A stretch of DNA of 64,000 bases from Enterococcus termitis. GTDB lineage: Bacteria > Bacillota > Bacilli > Lactobacillales > Enterococcaceae. The translations under genes and the position numbers were made by a program. Location: the NCBI RefSeq assembly GCF_001730305.1, contig NZ_MIJY01000043.1:62001-126000 (forward strand). Direction: 5' to 3'. Positions 34,173-43,026 of the stretch are shown in pieces; the stretch's first letter is position 1, and every line of letters begins with the position of its first letter. Under the pieces are notes generated by a model. That model was not told the origin of the DNA, ran no database searches, and was given only the letters and a program-made list of their open reading frames with translations.

Positions 34173-35915
34173 GTGGGAAAGTTGCAAGACAATTCGTTTA
34201 GGACTCGGCAAGAGTATCAAGAGGCTTTGACAGAAATGATCCAACCATTAAGAGCGTCTATTCTTGAATCGAATCTACCAGAATTAAACTTAGGGAGCAG
34301 TGGGGCAGTTTATGACCGTAAACGTGCGGATATGGAAGCGCTTGTTCGTCCGTTGTGGGGCATAGCTCCATATTGGAGAGCTTGTAAGGATGATGAGCTT
34401 AGAGATGCTTATGTGTCTAAATTGATGAGCGGAACAAATCCGAAAAGTAATCATTATTGGGGAGAAATAGAAGATTATGATCAATATATTGTTGAGTCGG
34501 CTGCGATAGCGTTGACACTTTTATTGCATAAAGAGTATTTTTGGGAGCAGTTGCCTAAGCAAAATCAACAGTATGTGAGCGACTGGCTATCTCTAGCATT
34601 AGTAAAAAAGATTCCGAAAAATAACTGGACCTTTTTTAAAGTGTTGATTCGGCTGGCGCTTTATCATTGTGGAGAACCATTGAAGCGAGAGGAATTAATA
34701 CAAGAGCTACAATTGATTGATTCGATGTATATTGGTGATGGTTGGTACGTAGATGGGAAAACAACGCAACGAGACTACTATATTCCCTTTGCATTTCATT
34801 ATTATGGCTTGATCTATGCAACTTTTATGAAAGAAGAAGATCCCGAATGGTCCCACCGCTTTATTGAACGGGCAACATTATTTGCACAGGATTTCGTTTA
34901 TTATTTCGACGAAGATGGTGAAGCCTTACCTTTTGGCAGAAGCCAGACTTATCGATTTGCACAAGGCGCTTTTCTTTCTGCGTTAGTTTTTGCAGATGTG
35001 GAGGCTATTCCGTGGGGAGCAGTGAAAACCTTATTATCGAGTCATTTAAATACTTGGATGAATCATGATATTTTTACCTTTGATGGTCGTCTTTCCGTAG
35101 GCTATCATTATGAAAATCTTGTGATGGCAGAAGGATACAATGCGCCAGGCTCCCCTTATTGGGCGCTAAAAACTTTTTTATTGTTAGCAGTTAAAGAGGA
35201 GCATCCATTTTGGTCTGCTGTACCTGTTTATATACAAAGGAAAGAGCAAATGCTTATAGAAAAAGGCAGCATGCTTTTCGTTCGTAATGTAAATAGCAGC
35301 CATTTGTTGGGTTATCCAGCTGGATTGATGGTAGAAAATCAAGCTCATGCACAGGCAAAATATAGTAAATTTGTTTATTCTAGTAAATTTGGTTTTAGTG
35401 TCCCTAAAGCGGGAGTTTCTTATGAAGAAGGCGCCTTTGATAATATGCTGGCCGTTTCTCGTGACGGAGAGTATTTCCGAGTGAAAGGTCAGGTCTTAGA
35501 TTACCATATGACAAAAGAGTGTGTTTCGTATCGTTGGGCTCCTTTTGAAGAGGTGTTGATTCAGACAGAGATTTATCCTTTTGGACAATGGCATTTGCGC
35601 GTTCACGAGATAGATACGGCAATTCCTTTGGAGATTCGGGAAGGCGGTTTTAGTGTTCCACTATCAGGTAGAAAGCCAAATGGAGAAATTGGAGAAACTT
35701 GGAGTAAGGCCTCAGAAGGAAATTTGCTGTCGCAGATCGTAGCGGTTGAAGGCTATGAGCAATCGTTGTTGATTCAACCAGAAGCAAACACATCACTCTT
35801 TTTCCAAAGGACAAGCTTGCCTTGTCTGAAAAAAGCATTATCAGTCGGAAAGCATCGCTTGATTTGCTTAGTTGGTGGTGTTGTTTCTGCACAAGAAAAG
35901 GAGAGAAGAGAATGA
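34173..35915 (+). CDS. DUF2264-family protein
   Basis: 580 residues from a GTG with AAGGAGGG before it. The N-terminal 370 residues match the DUF2264 pattern (RPLWGIAPYWR, NNWTFFKVLIRLAL, GWYVDG...RDYYIPFAFHYYGLIYA, GRSQTYRFAQGAFLSALV), an alpha/alpha-toroid resembling glycan-processing hydrolases; the rest is beta-rich. No signal peptide, so intracellular. It overlaps the next gene by four bases. Next to genes for unsaturated-uronide use, it may process a glycosaminoglycan fragment. The enzyme activity is not established from sequence. Confidence 0.8.
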   Translation: MGKLQDNSFRTRQEYQEALTEMIQPLRASILESNLPELNLGSSGAVYDRKRADMEALVRPLWGIAPYWRACKDDELRDAYVSKLMSGTNPKSNHYWGEIEDYDQYIVESAAIALTLLLHKEYFWEQLPKQNQQYVSDWLSLALVKKIPKNNWTFFKVLIRLALYHCGEPLKREELIQELQLIDSMYIGDGWYVDGKTTQRDYYIPFAFHYYGLIYATFMKEEDPEWSHRFIERATLFAQDFVYYFDEDGEALPFGRSQTYRFAQGAFLSALVFADVEAIPWGAVKTLLSSHLNTWMNHDIFTFDGRLSVGYHYENLVMAEGYNAPGSPYWALKTFLLLAVKEEHPFWSAVPVYIQRKEQMLIEKGSMLFVRNVNSSHLLGYPAGLMVENQAHAQAKYSKFVYSSKFGFSVPKAGVSYEEGAFDNMLAVSRDGEYFRVKGQVLDYHMTKECVSYRWAPFEEVLIQTEIYPFGQWHLRVHEIDTAIPLEIREGGFSVPLSGRKPNGEIGETWSKASEGNLLSQIVAVEGYEQSLLIQPEANTSLFFQRTSLPCLKKALSVGKHRLICLVGGVVSAQEKERRE

Positions 35916-36739
35916 TAAAAATTGAATTGAGAGATCAATCAGATCAGCCGATCATCGGACGAATCGATCATGAAAAGGAGGAGCAGCCTTTTTACGCGGA
36001 AGGACAGAAGATGGCTGTACTTGCAATAAAGCATTACCTGTATGAGGCAGGAGACAAGATTGTTGTGACGAAAACAGGAGACAGTCCTTATTTGGCAGTC
36101 CAGTTAGATGAAACGTTGCCGCTTTCGATCATTTATTTGCCGCAAAAGACTTGGGAATATGAAATTCCGATGGTTGAAGCAGCTAGGAAAGCTTCCGTAG
36201 AGACAGCATTTCATTCGGAGCGTCATCATATCATGGTGCGGCAAGCGCATGACTTTGAGATAGAAAATTATCAAAATGTATCGTTCAATTCTCATGATCA
36301 AAAAGAGCAATCAGGCGCTTATCCACATGCGTATGCCAATGTAGAAACGAGAGATGATGCTGTTTTCTTTGCCAAAAATGCAATCGATGGAAAATATGGA
36401 AATGAATCACACGGCTCTTATCCGTTTGCTTCTTGGGGGATCAATCAACAAGCTGATGCGGCATTGACAATCGACTTTGGACGAAGAGTAGAAATTGACT
36501 GGATTCGTTTATTGTTTCGCGCGGATTATCCTCATGATAGCTATTGGACAGAGGTAACGTTGGCATTTTCTGATGGAGAAGAATTAGTAGTTTCTACCAC
36601 AAATGCTAGCACATTTCAGGAGATTCGATTTCCGCTAAAAGAAACGAGCCAAGTCACCTTTAAGAATTTGAAAAAAGCATTGGATGAGTCACCTTTTCCA
36701 GCATTAACGCAAATCGAAGTTTTTGGTCGAAATAAATGA
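35912..36739 (+). CDS. Galactose-binding-like (F5/8C) domain protein
   Basis: About 275 residues from the ATG overlapping the previous stop (ATGA); longer readings start inside the DUF2264 gene. The C-terminal half (about 125-275) looks like a discoidin/F5-8C jelly-roll: AKNAIDGKYGNESHGSYPFASWGINQ, ALTIDFGRRVEIDWIRLLFRADYPHDSYW. The N-terminal half is a separate beta domain. No signal peptide. It probably works with the DUF2264 protein on the same intracellular sugar. Confidence 0.65.
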   Translation: MIKIELRDQSDQPIIGRIDHEKEEQPFYAEGQKMAVLAIKHYLYEAGDKIVVTKTGDSPYLAVQLDETLPLSIIYLPQKTWEYEIPMVEAARKASVETAFHSERHHIMVRQAHDFEIENYQNVSFNSHDQKEQSGAYPHAYANVETRDDAVFFAKNAIDGKYGNESHGSYPFASWGINQQADAALTIDFGRRVEIDWIRLLFRADYPHDSYWTEVTLAFSDGEELVVSTTNASTFQEIRFPLKETSQVTFKNLKKALDESPFPALTQIEVFGRNK

Positions 36740-36788
36740 GTGTTTATTGAGTTTAGAGTATGGGTAAGGCAAACACTCATGCTCTTTT
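36736..36788 (+). terminator. Terminator after the DUF2264 operon
   Basis: ATGAGTGTTT (36736-36745, overlapping the stop) pairs perfectly with AAACACTCAT (36771-36780), followed by a T-rich tail. Confidence 0.85.
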
Positions 36789-36833
36789 TTGATGATTTCA
36801 TGAAGAAGGGTCGCTTTTTCTTTTTCTTTGCGT

Positions 36834-36858
36834 TATAATGATTTTAGTTAATATGTTA
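36834..36858 (+). promoter_or_regulatory. -10 box and GntR operator of the GH88-GH35 operon
   Basis: TATAAT at 36834-36839. TAATATGTTA (36849-36858) differs at one base from the perfect palindrome TAACATGTTA seen twice at the GntR gene. Sitting just after the start point, it suits repression by that regulator. Confidence 0.6.
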
Positions 36859-36880
36859 ACAAGTTAAGGAGAGCTGGACT

Positions 36881-38044
36881 ATGAATCTTCAGGAAAATAG
36901 AAAAAGATTGATTGCCTTAAGTGAAAATGTTACACAACGATGGCTAGAGGAACAGATAGAATGGTGTGTTGCTCAGATCGAAAACAACATGTTGCGCTTT
37001 GGAATGCAATTTCCATCTGCTTGTGCAACGAACGGACGTTATCGAATCAAGGGAAATGATGATTGGACCAATGGATTTTGGACGGGAATGCTTTGGTTAG
37101 CGTATGAATGGACGAAGAAAGAACGCTTTTTAAAGCGGGCGATGGAAAATAGTGAGAGCTTTCAGCGGCGCTTGGATGATCATTTTGTGTTGGATCACCA
37201 TGATATTGGTTTTTTATATAGTTTGTCTGCCGGTGCTGGCTTTAAAATCACTGGAAATCAACAATGTAAACAGCAAATCTTGCAAGCTGCGGAGGTTTTG
37301 CTTGCTCGTTTTCAAGAGCAGGGATCGTTTATTCAAGCGTGGGGGAAATATGGTGATCCTAAGGAATATCGTCTGATCATTGATTCATTGATCAATTTGC
37401 CGCTTTTGTTTGAAGCGACGGAGATTTCTGGTGATACTCGTTATTCAGAGGTGGCGACCAAACATTATCAAACGCTGATGCAAACGGTGATTAAACCAGA
37501 TGCAACCACCTTTCATACGTATTATTTTGATCCGGAAACTGGAGTGCCAAGCCATGGTGCCACACATCAAGGGCATAGTGATACATCGATTTGGGCAAGA
37601 GGGCAAAGCTGGGCGGTGCTGGGGATTCCGTTAAATGAAAGCTATCTTCATTCAGTGCCGTTTCCAGAAAATTATGCACAGATCGTAGATGTGTTTCTTG
37701 ATCATTTGCCAGAAGATCTTGTCCCTTATTGGGATTTTGATTTCAACGATCAACATCCATCTGATAAGGACAGCTCTGCGTTAGCTATTGCAGCCTGCGG
37801 GCTTATGGAAGCAGAAAAATTACAGGCGTATCCACATGCAGAAGCAATTGCTAAAGGAATGGTCTATCAGCTAGGGAAAAATTATACTGCTCAACATGTA
37901 GAAGGAAACGAAGGCTTACTTTTACATGGCGTATATGCGCATGCGGAAGGCAAAGGTATTGATGAACCGAATCTATGGGGAGACTATTTTTATTTAGAAG
38001 CTTTGATCAGGTTGGCAAAACCGGACTGGAAAAGATACTGGTAA
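36881..38044 (+). CDS. ugl: GH88 unsaturated glucuronyl hydrolase
   Basis: 387 residues. The alpha/alpha-barrel markers of GH88 are present: NGRYRIKGNDDWTNGFWTGMLWL, Asp108 in LDHHDIGFLY and Asp168 in LIIDSLINLPLL (the two catalytic-site aspartates), and ATHQGHSDTSIWARGQSWAV. Without a signal peptide it acts in the cytoplasm, splitting the unsaturated uronic acid from disaccharides that hyaluronate or chondroitin lyases release. It is first in an operon with GH35. Its operator links it to the GntR gene. Confidence 0.92.
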   Translation: MNLQENRKRLIALSENVTQRWLEEQIEWCVAQIENNMLRFGMQFPSACATNGRYRIKGNDDWTNGFWTGMLWLAYEWTKKERFLKRAMENSESFQRRLDDHFVLDHHDIGFLYSLSAGAGFKITGNQQCKQQILQAAEVLLARFQEQGSFIQAWGKYGDPKEYRLIIDSLINLPLLFEATEISGDTRYSEVATKHYQTLMQTVIKPDATTFHTYYFDPETGVPSHGATHQGHSDTSIWARGQSWAVLGIPLNESYLHSVPFPENYAQIVDVFLDHLPEDLVPYWDFDFNDQHPSDKDSSALAIAACGLMEAEKLQAYPHAEAIAKGMVYQLGKNYTAQHVEGNEGLLLHGVYAHAEGKGIDEPNLWGDYFYLEALIRLAKPDWKRYW

Positions 38045-38056
38045 AGGGGAATAAAC

Positions 38057-39835
38057 ATGCAGACGTTTGAGATAAAAGAAGATTTTTTATTAGATGGGAA
38101 ACCGATCAAATTGATCAGCGGAGCGATTCATTATTTTCGAATGACGCCTGGACAATGGGAAGATAGCTTATACAACTTAAAAGCCCTGGGTGCTAATACT
38201 GTGGAAACCTATATTCCCTGGAACCTTCATGAACCAAGCGAAGGAGTGTATGATTTTGAGGGATTAAAAAACATTGAAGCCTTTGTAAAACTGGCACAAA
38301 AAATCGGTTTGCTTGTCATTTTACGTCCTTCTGTTTACATTTGTGCAGAATGGGAATTTGGCGGTTTACCAGCGTGGCTTTTAAAAGAGCAAGGCATACG
38401 TTTACGTTCAACTGATCCACGTTTTATGGAAAAAGTCCGTCATTATTTTAGTGTGTTGATACCAAAGCTTGTGCCGCTCCAGCTAACGCACGGTGGTCCA
38501 GTCATCATGATGCAAGTTGAAAATGAATACGGTTCTTATGGGATGGAAAAAGAATATTTGCATCAAACCAAACAACTGATGGAAAAATTTGGTGTGGATG
38601 TCCCTTTGTTTACCTCAGATGGCGCTTGGGATGAAGTGTTGGATGCTGGAACATTGATTGAAGAAGACGTATTTACAGCAGGAAACTTTGGCAGTCGTTC
38701 AAAGGAAAATGCAGAGGTTATGAGAAATTTCATGGAGCGTCATGGAAAAAAGTGGCCGATCATGTGCATGGAATATTGGGATGGCTGGTTCAATCGCTGG
38801 GGAGAGCCGATCATCAAGCGTGATGTCCAAGACTTAGCGGCAGAGGTAAAAGATATGCTTGAAGTTGGTTCGTTGAATTTGTATATGTTCCATGGCGGGA
38901 CAAACTTTGGTTTCTATAATGGTTGCTCCGCACGAGGCACACTGGATTTGCCTCAAGTGACTAGCTACGATTATGATGCGTTATTGACGGAAGCAGGCGA
39001 ACCAACAGAAAAATATTATCATGTTCAAAAAGCAATCAAGGAAGTTTGCCCAGATGTGTGGCAGGCTGAACCACGTACTAAAGAGCTTAGAAATCTAGGA
39101 ACGTATCCAGTGGGAAATAGCGTTTCTTTATTCGCTACAAAAGATAAAATGATCGATTCGCAGCAAACCGTGTATCCGTTAAGTATGGAAGAAGCCGGCA
39201 CAGGTTATGGCTATGTCCTGTATTCAGCAAAATTAAAAAATTATCAGCATGAGAATAAATTGAAGATCGTTGAGGCTAGTGATCGTATTCAAGTGTATGT
39301 AGAAGGCAAACTTGAAGCGGTACAGTATCAGGAAAGTATCGGAGATGACTTAGTAATTAGCGGCTCAGATGGAAAGAAAGACATTGAACTAGAGGTTCTT
39401 GTTGAAAATTTAGGTCGAGTGAACTATGGCTTTAAATTAAATAGCCCCACACAATCTAAAGGAATCCGCGGCGGCATCATGCAGGATATTCATTTTCATC
39501 AAGGGTACGATCAATACCCGCTAACCCTATCAGAGAAACAACTTCAAAGAATCGATTATACTGCTGGTCAGAATCCGCAGCATCCTTCTTTTTATCAAGT
39601 GACGTTCGAGTTAAACACTGTAGCAGATACATTTATTGATTGCTCCTGCTATGGCAAAGGGGTTGTTCTTGTAAATGGGTTTAACCTTGGACGCTATTGG
39701 AATGTAGGGCCGATCCGTTCATTGTATTGCCCTAAAGAAATTTTGAAAGTAGGAGAAAATGAAGTGGTGATTTTTGAAACGGAAGGATTTGAAATCAAGG
39801 AATTGGTCTTTTCAGCGCAGGCAATCATCGATTAA
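38057..39835 (+). CDS. GH35 beta-galactosidase
   Basis: 592 residues, no signal peptide. Family 35 markers: SGAIHYFRM, WNLHEPSEGVYDFEG, YICAEWEFGGLPAWLL, acid/base Glu157 in QVENEYGSYG, and nucleophile Glu239 in IMCMEYWDGWF. The length and intracellular location resemble BgaC, which cuts Gal-beta-1,3-GlcNAc/GalNAc units. In this operon it suggests use of host glycans or glycosaminoglycan linkage fragments besides hyaluronan. Confidence 0.9.
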   Translation: MQTFEIKEDFLLDGKPIKLISGAIHYFRMTPGQWEDSLYNLKALGANTVETYIPWNLHEPSEGVYDFEGLKNIEAFVKLAQKIGLLVILRPSVYICAEWEFGGLPAWLLKEQGIRLRSTDPRFMEKVRHYFSVLIPKLVPLQLTHGGPVIMMQVENEYGSYGMEKEYLHQTKQLMEKFGVDVPLFTSDGAWDEVLDAGTLIEEDVFTAGNFGSRSKENAEVMRNFMERHGKKWPIMCMEYWDGWFNRWGEPIIKRDVQDLAAEVKDMLEVGSLNLYMFHGGTNFGFYNGCSARGTLDLPQVTSYDYDALLTEAGEPTEKYYHVQKAIKEVCPDVWQAEPRTKELRNLGTYPVGNSVSLFATKDKMIDSQQTVYPLSMEEAGTGYGYVLYSAKLKNYQHENKLKIVEASDRIQVYVEGKLEAVQYQESIGDDLVISGSDGKKDIELEVLVENLGRVNYGFKLNSPTQSKGIRGGIMQDIHFHQGYDQYPLTLSEKQLQRIDYTAGQNPQHPSFYQVTFELNTVADTFIDCSCYGKGVVLVNGFNLGRYWNVGPIRSLYCPKEILKVGENEVVIFETEGFEIKELVFSAQAIID

Positions 39836-39852
39836 AAAATAGAAGTAGAGAC

Positions 39853-40566
39853 TTATTCGGCCTCTACTTCTATTTTTGTTTTGAAATATTTCCAGTGTTT
39901 GTAGCTGATGATGTATTCAGCCACACTACCATCGGCTAAATACGAATGCTTGACTTGCTTCACTGCTGGTTCACGAAAGCTTAACTGTAATAAGTTTAAC
40001 AGCTCTGCATCATCTGGAAACACGATTTCATTGGTTTCCACCGAAGCAAGGGAGAAAAGATCAATAGCAAAATCTTTTCTTACTCTTTCGTAGACACTAG
40101 CATAGGCGTTAAGATCATTTGAAACAGGCTCTTTCATTAACTTTTTAGGTAGATGAGTAATATGCACAAGAAAGGGATCATCACCAAAATAGCGCACGCG
40201 TTTGATCTTATAATAAGTAGCATTTGCGGCTAAGCCAAGTTCTTTTAAAATTTCAGGTTGATTGTCTTCTTCAACTGAAATCACTTTTACTTTTTCAGAA
40301 TCAAGTGAATGCAATTCGATATCTGAAAATTTGACACTTTGAGAGATCTTGGATTTAGAGACAAAGGTTCCTTTTCCTTGGATACGATACAAATAACCTG
40401 CGCTAGTTAGTTCATTCAATGCTTTTACAGCAGTGATCGAGCTGACAGAATAGATTCGTTTGATGTCTGCTTCAGAATAAAATTTATCACCAGGGATAAA
40501 TGTGTGGTTTTTTATTTCACGTAAAAGATCTTGTTTGATTTGTTCATATTTTGGGAGCACCGTCAT
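39853..40566 (-). CDS. GntR/HutC-family repressor of the glycan locus
   Basis: 237 residues. Winged helix 1-75 (FYSEADIKRIYSVSSITAVKALNELTSAGYLYRIQGKGTFV region) and a UTRA ligand-binding domain (about 90-230). It is divergent from the PTS genes and behind GH88-GH35. Palindromes TAACATGTTA lie in both divergent promoters and, with one change, at GH88, so I infer it represses all three transcripts until a sugar phosphate from the pathway binds. Confidence 0.85.
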   Translation of the reverse strand: MTVLPKYEQIKQDLLREIKNHTFIPGDKFYSEADIKRIYSVSSITAVKALNELTSAGYLYRIQGKGTFVSKSKISQSVKFSDIELHSLDSEKVKVISVEEDNQPEILKELGLAANATYYKIKRVRYFGDDPFLVHITHLPKKLMKEPVSNDLNAYASVYERVRKDFAIDLFSLASVETNEIVFPDDAELLNLLQLSFREPAVKQVKHSYLADGSVAEYIISYKHWKYFKTKIEVEAE

Positions 40567-40600
40567 GTACCTCCTTTTTTATACTATAATGTGTCAAGCA

Positions 40601-40610
40601 TAACATGTTA
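40601..40610 (-). promoter_or_regulatory. GntR operator in its own promoter
   Basis: Perfect palindrome TAACATGTTA. On the minus strand a promoter can be read as TTAACA-17-TATAGT, whose -35 overlaps the operator, which fits autorepression. Confidence 0.65.
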
Positions 40611-40704
40611 ATTCTTTTTTAGCAATCGATTCCTAAAGCATATGTCATTAAATACCAACATTAAGTGGGGATATCAAGAAAATTCAATATATTAAGATAT
40701 TAGG

Positions 40705-40759
40705 TTTACGTGGGAGTTACTATGTGTTATAGTATGTTTATGAAAGACATAACATGTTA
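40705..40759 (+). promoter_or_regulatory. Promoter and GntR operator of the PTS operon
   Basis: TTTACG (40705-40710), 17-base spacer, TATAGT (40728-40733), followed by the second perfect TAACATGTTA (40750-40759) near the start point, as expected for a repressor site. Confidence 0.7.
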
Positions 40760-40792
40760 AGTGGGGTGACCTACGTTTTAGGAGGGAAAATA

Positions 40793-41719
40793 GTGGAAAA
40801 CATTGTATTGATCAGTCATGGCGGGATGGCAGAAGGGGTCAAAGTCAGTCTGGAAATGATCGTTGGGCATCAAGAACAGGTACATGCTGTTTCGTTGAAA
40901 CCAGATGGAGATAATCTTCAGTTTGAACAAGAACTTAATGAGAAAATGAAAGCCCTTAACGGATCGACTTTGATCATTGCTGATTTGTTAAGCGGTACAC
41001 CATGTAACGTTGCTGTGAAAAATTATTTGAATGTAGAAGGAGTTGAAATCATTGCCGGAATGACTCTTTCAATTGTGATCGAAGCAGTTGTAAATCAGCA
41101 AGCTTCTATTAAAGAGTTAGTTTGTTTAGCAAAAGAAAATATTGTTGATGTTAAAGCTGGTATGAATAAAGCAGAGCAAGAAATTTCAGAGGCGAGCCAG
41201 GAAAAAGAACTAAGTAATTTTAGTGAGTATGCTGGAAAAGAGAATATCGTCAATACTCGAATCGACGAACGCTTGATTCATGGTCAGGTTGCGGGGATTT
41301 GGTCAACAAGTTTAAGCACACAGCGAATCATCGTTGCCAATGATGAAGCGGCTGCTGATCCATTGCAAAAATCTTCTCTTCGAATGGCGGCACCTTCTTC
41401 GATGAGATTATCTGTTTTACCAGTCAAAGATGCAGCTGAAAATATTCGAGCAGGCAAGTATGGCAAACAACGGTTGTTTCTACTATTTAAAAATCCGAAA
41501 GATGTTTTACGCTTTATAGAAGCAGATGGACCAATCAAAACAGTAAATGTTGGGAACATGAGTTATAAAGAAGGGGCACGTGAAGTGACGAAAAGTATTC
41601 AAGTGTTGCCGGAAGAAGAAACAATTTTTGAAACGATCGCTTCAAAAGGTATAAATGTAACCGCTCAACTTGTACCAAATGATCCATCGATTGATTTTAT
41701 GAAGAAATTACGAGGGTAA
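40793..41719 (+). CDS. Fused PTS EIIA-EIIB, mannose family
   Basis: About 308 residues from a GTG (GGAGGG seven bases before). EIIA domain 1-130 with phosphorylated His9 (LISHGGMAEG). A Glu/Ser/Lys-rich linker at about 130-148. EIIB domain about 150-308 with His163 in NTRIDERLIHGQV. In many glycosaminoglycan PTS loci of streptococci and enterococci IIA and IIB are separate; here they are one chain, like ManL. Together with IIC and IID downstream it would import the unsaturated disaccharide. Confidence 0.88.
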   Translation: MENIVLISHGGMAEGVKVSLEMIVGHQEQVHAVSLKPDGDNLQFEQELNEKMKALNGSTLIIADLLSGTPCNVAVKNYLNVEGVEIIAGMTLSIVIEAVVNQQASIKELVCLAKENIVDVKAGMNKAEQEISEASQEKELSNFSEYAGKENIVNTRIDERLIHGQVAGIWSTSLSTQRIIVANDEAAADPLQKSSLRMAAPSSMRLSVLPVKDAAENIRAGKYGKQRLFLLFKNPKDVLRFIEADGPIKTVNVGNMSYKEGAREVTKSIQVLPEEETIFETIASKGINVTAQLVPNDPSIDFMKKLRG

Positions 41720-41847
41720 GTTTTTGGGAGAGTGTCGTTTTATTACTGTATCTGACTTCAAGAGCGAGCCTTTCGGGAAACAGATAAAAATAGAGAGAGG
41801 CAAAAAATGCCGTAATCGATTTTTCAGTCATAACTGGACGAGCCCGT

Positions 41848-41976
41848 TACACTTTTTCTGTATCTAGCTGTACCAATCAATCCTTAGGAAAATAGATAAA
41901 TTGCCAGTGAAACGAAAAGCGTTTCAATGTCAATTTCCTAATTTTCTACAGGATTAAGCGATTTGTTTCACTTTTA
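41848..41976 (+). repeat. 129-bp direct repeat, copy 1 (PTS leader)
   Basis: Bases 41848-41976 recur at 42088-42216 with only two differences (41874/42114 and 41907/42147), exactly 240 bases apart. Each copy contains one long hairpin described in separate entries. Both lie between the EIIAB and EIIC genes, within the 515-base gap 41720-42234. The first 128 bases of that gap hold only a small GGCA/TGCC hairpin. Confidence 0.9.
41879..41955 (+). ncRNA. Structured leader hairpin 1
   Basis: 77 bases fold as AATCC/GGATT, GAAAAT/ATTTTC, AAATTG/CAATTT and TGAAACG/CGTTTCA helices. They are stacked with small internal loops, including AGAT opposite CCTA, and capped by AAAAG. The order and loop sizes are the same in hairpins 2 and 3. 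Confidence 0.65.
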
Positions 41977-41999
41977 GAGTTATCTAGTTTCGCGAAACA

Positions 42000-42075
42000 G
42001 TTCCCTCAACAATTAGATAAATCCTCTGAAAGACTAAGAGCGTCTTTAAGACGATTTCCTAAATTGTTCAGGAAC
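42000..42075 (+). ncRNA. Structured leader hairpin 2 (divergent, same architecture)
   Basis: 76 bases with GTTCC/GGAAC, AACAATT/AATTGTT, AAATC/GATTT and AAAGAC/GTCTTT helices and the same AGAT/CCTA internal loop. Helix sequences differ from hairpins 1 and 3 but pairing is kept, which supports selection on the RNA or DNA fold. Confidence 0.65.
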
Positions 42076-42087
42076 TTATCGTTTCAC

Positions 42088-42216
42088 TACACTTTTTCTG
42101 TATCTAGCTGTACAAATCAATCCTTAGGAAAATAGATAAATTGCCAATGAAACGAAAAGCGTTTCAATGTCAATTTCCTAATTTTCTACAGGATTAAGCG
42201 ATTTGTTTCACTTTTA
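42088..42216 (+). repeat. 129-bp direct repeat, copy 2 (PTS leader)
   Basis: Second copy of the element at 41848-41976, 127 of 129 bases identical. It ends 18 bases before the EIIC ATG, just before its AGGAGG ribosome binding site. Confidence 0.9.
42119..42195 (+). ncRNA. Structured leader hairpin 3
   Basis: Same fold as hairpin 1. The single change inside it (G41907 to A42147) falls in an internal loop and leaves all helices intact. It is the hairpin nearest to the EIIC ribosome binding site. Confidence 0.65.
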
Positions 42217-42234
42217 AAATTAGGAGGAATTTTC

Positions 42235-43026
42235 ATGCATTTAGCAGCGTATCAAATTATTCTTATTACAGTTTATGCTTTTATTGCAATCAATGATTCA
42301 CTTATTTCAAATACGTTGACACAGCCGGCGATTGCCGGAATGATCTCTGGGATGATCATGGGAGATCTTAAGACCGGGTTGATGGTTGGAGGAACGCTAC
42401 AGTTAATGCGTTTAGGGATTGCCGCTTTTGGTGGTGCATCTGTGCCGGATTATTTTACAGGTGCAGTGTTGGGAACAGCGTTTGCCGTTATTTCTGGTAA
42501 GGGTGCTGAATATGGTATTGGTTTAGCGGTTCCGGTGTCATTGCTGATGCTTCAATTAGATGTTGTGGCTCGTTTTTGTAATGTATTCTTGCTTCATCGT
42601 GTAGATAAAGCCATCGATAATATGCAGGTCAAACGAATTCCGCGTTTGGTCCTATCGGGTTCATTTTTATGGGGGTTATCTCGTGCGATTCCGATCTTAT
42701 TGATGCTATTGGCTGGCGATGCGGTGGTGACGACGATCACTGAAAATATGCCGGAGTGGTTGATGACAGGTTTGAAAACAGCTGGCGGGGTGCTTCCTGT
42801 GGTCGGTGTAGCAATCTTATTGCGTTATTTGCCCACGAAGCAATATATTCCATATTTACTTTTAGGCTTCTTTTTAGCCGCATATCTACAAGTGCCGATG
42901 TTAGGTGTTTCGATCGTTGGGATGGTAGCAGCGATGCTTGTGTTTAAGCGTGATAGTGAAAAAGGAACAGCTCAAGCAGTTTCTGGTACAGGTGACTTTG
43001 AAGGAGGATTTGATGGTGATGAGTAA
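42235..43026 (+). CDS. PTS EIIC, mannose family
   Basis: 263 residues, about seven membrane helices, with the family pattern QPAIAGMISGMIMGDLKTGLMVGGTLQL region and an AAFGGASVPD segment like the GGAxxPD block of GAG/N-acetylgalactosamine-type IIC proteins. AGGAGG precedes its ATG. It forms the sugar channel with the IID protein, whose gene overlaps its end. Confidence 0.9.
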   Translation: MHLAAYQIILITVYAFIAINDSLISNTLTQPAIAGMISGMIMGDLKTGLMVGGTLQLMRLGIAAFGGASVPDYFTGAVLGTAFAVISGKGAEYGIGLAVPVSLLMLQLDVVARFCNVFLLHRVDKAIDNMQVKRIPRLVLSGSFLWGLSRAIPILLMLLAGDAVVTTITENMPEWLMTGLKTAGGVLPVVGVAILLRYLPTKQYIPYLLLGFFLAAYLQVPMLGVSIVGMVAAMLVFKRDSEKGTAQAVSGTGDFEGGFDGDE

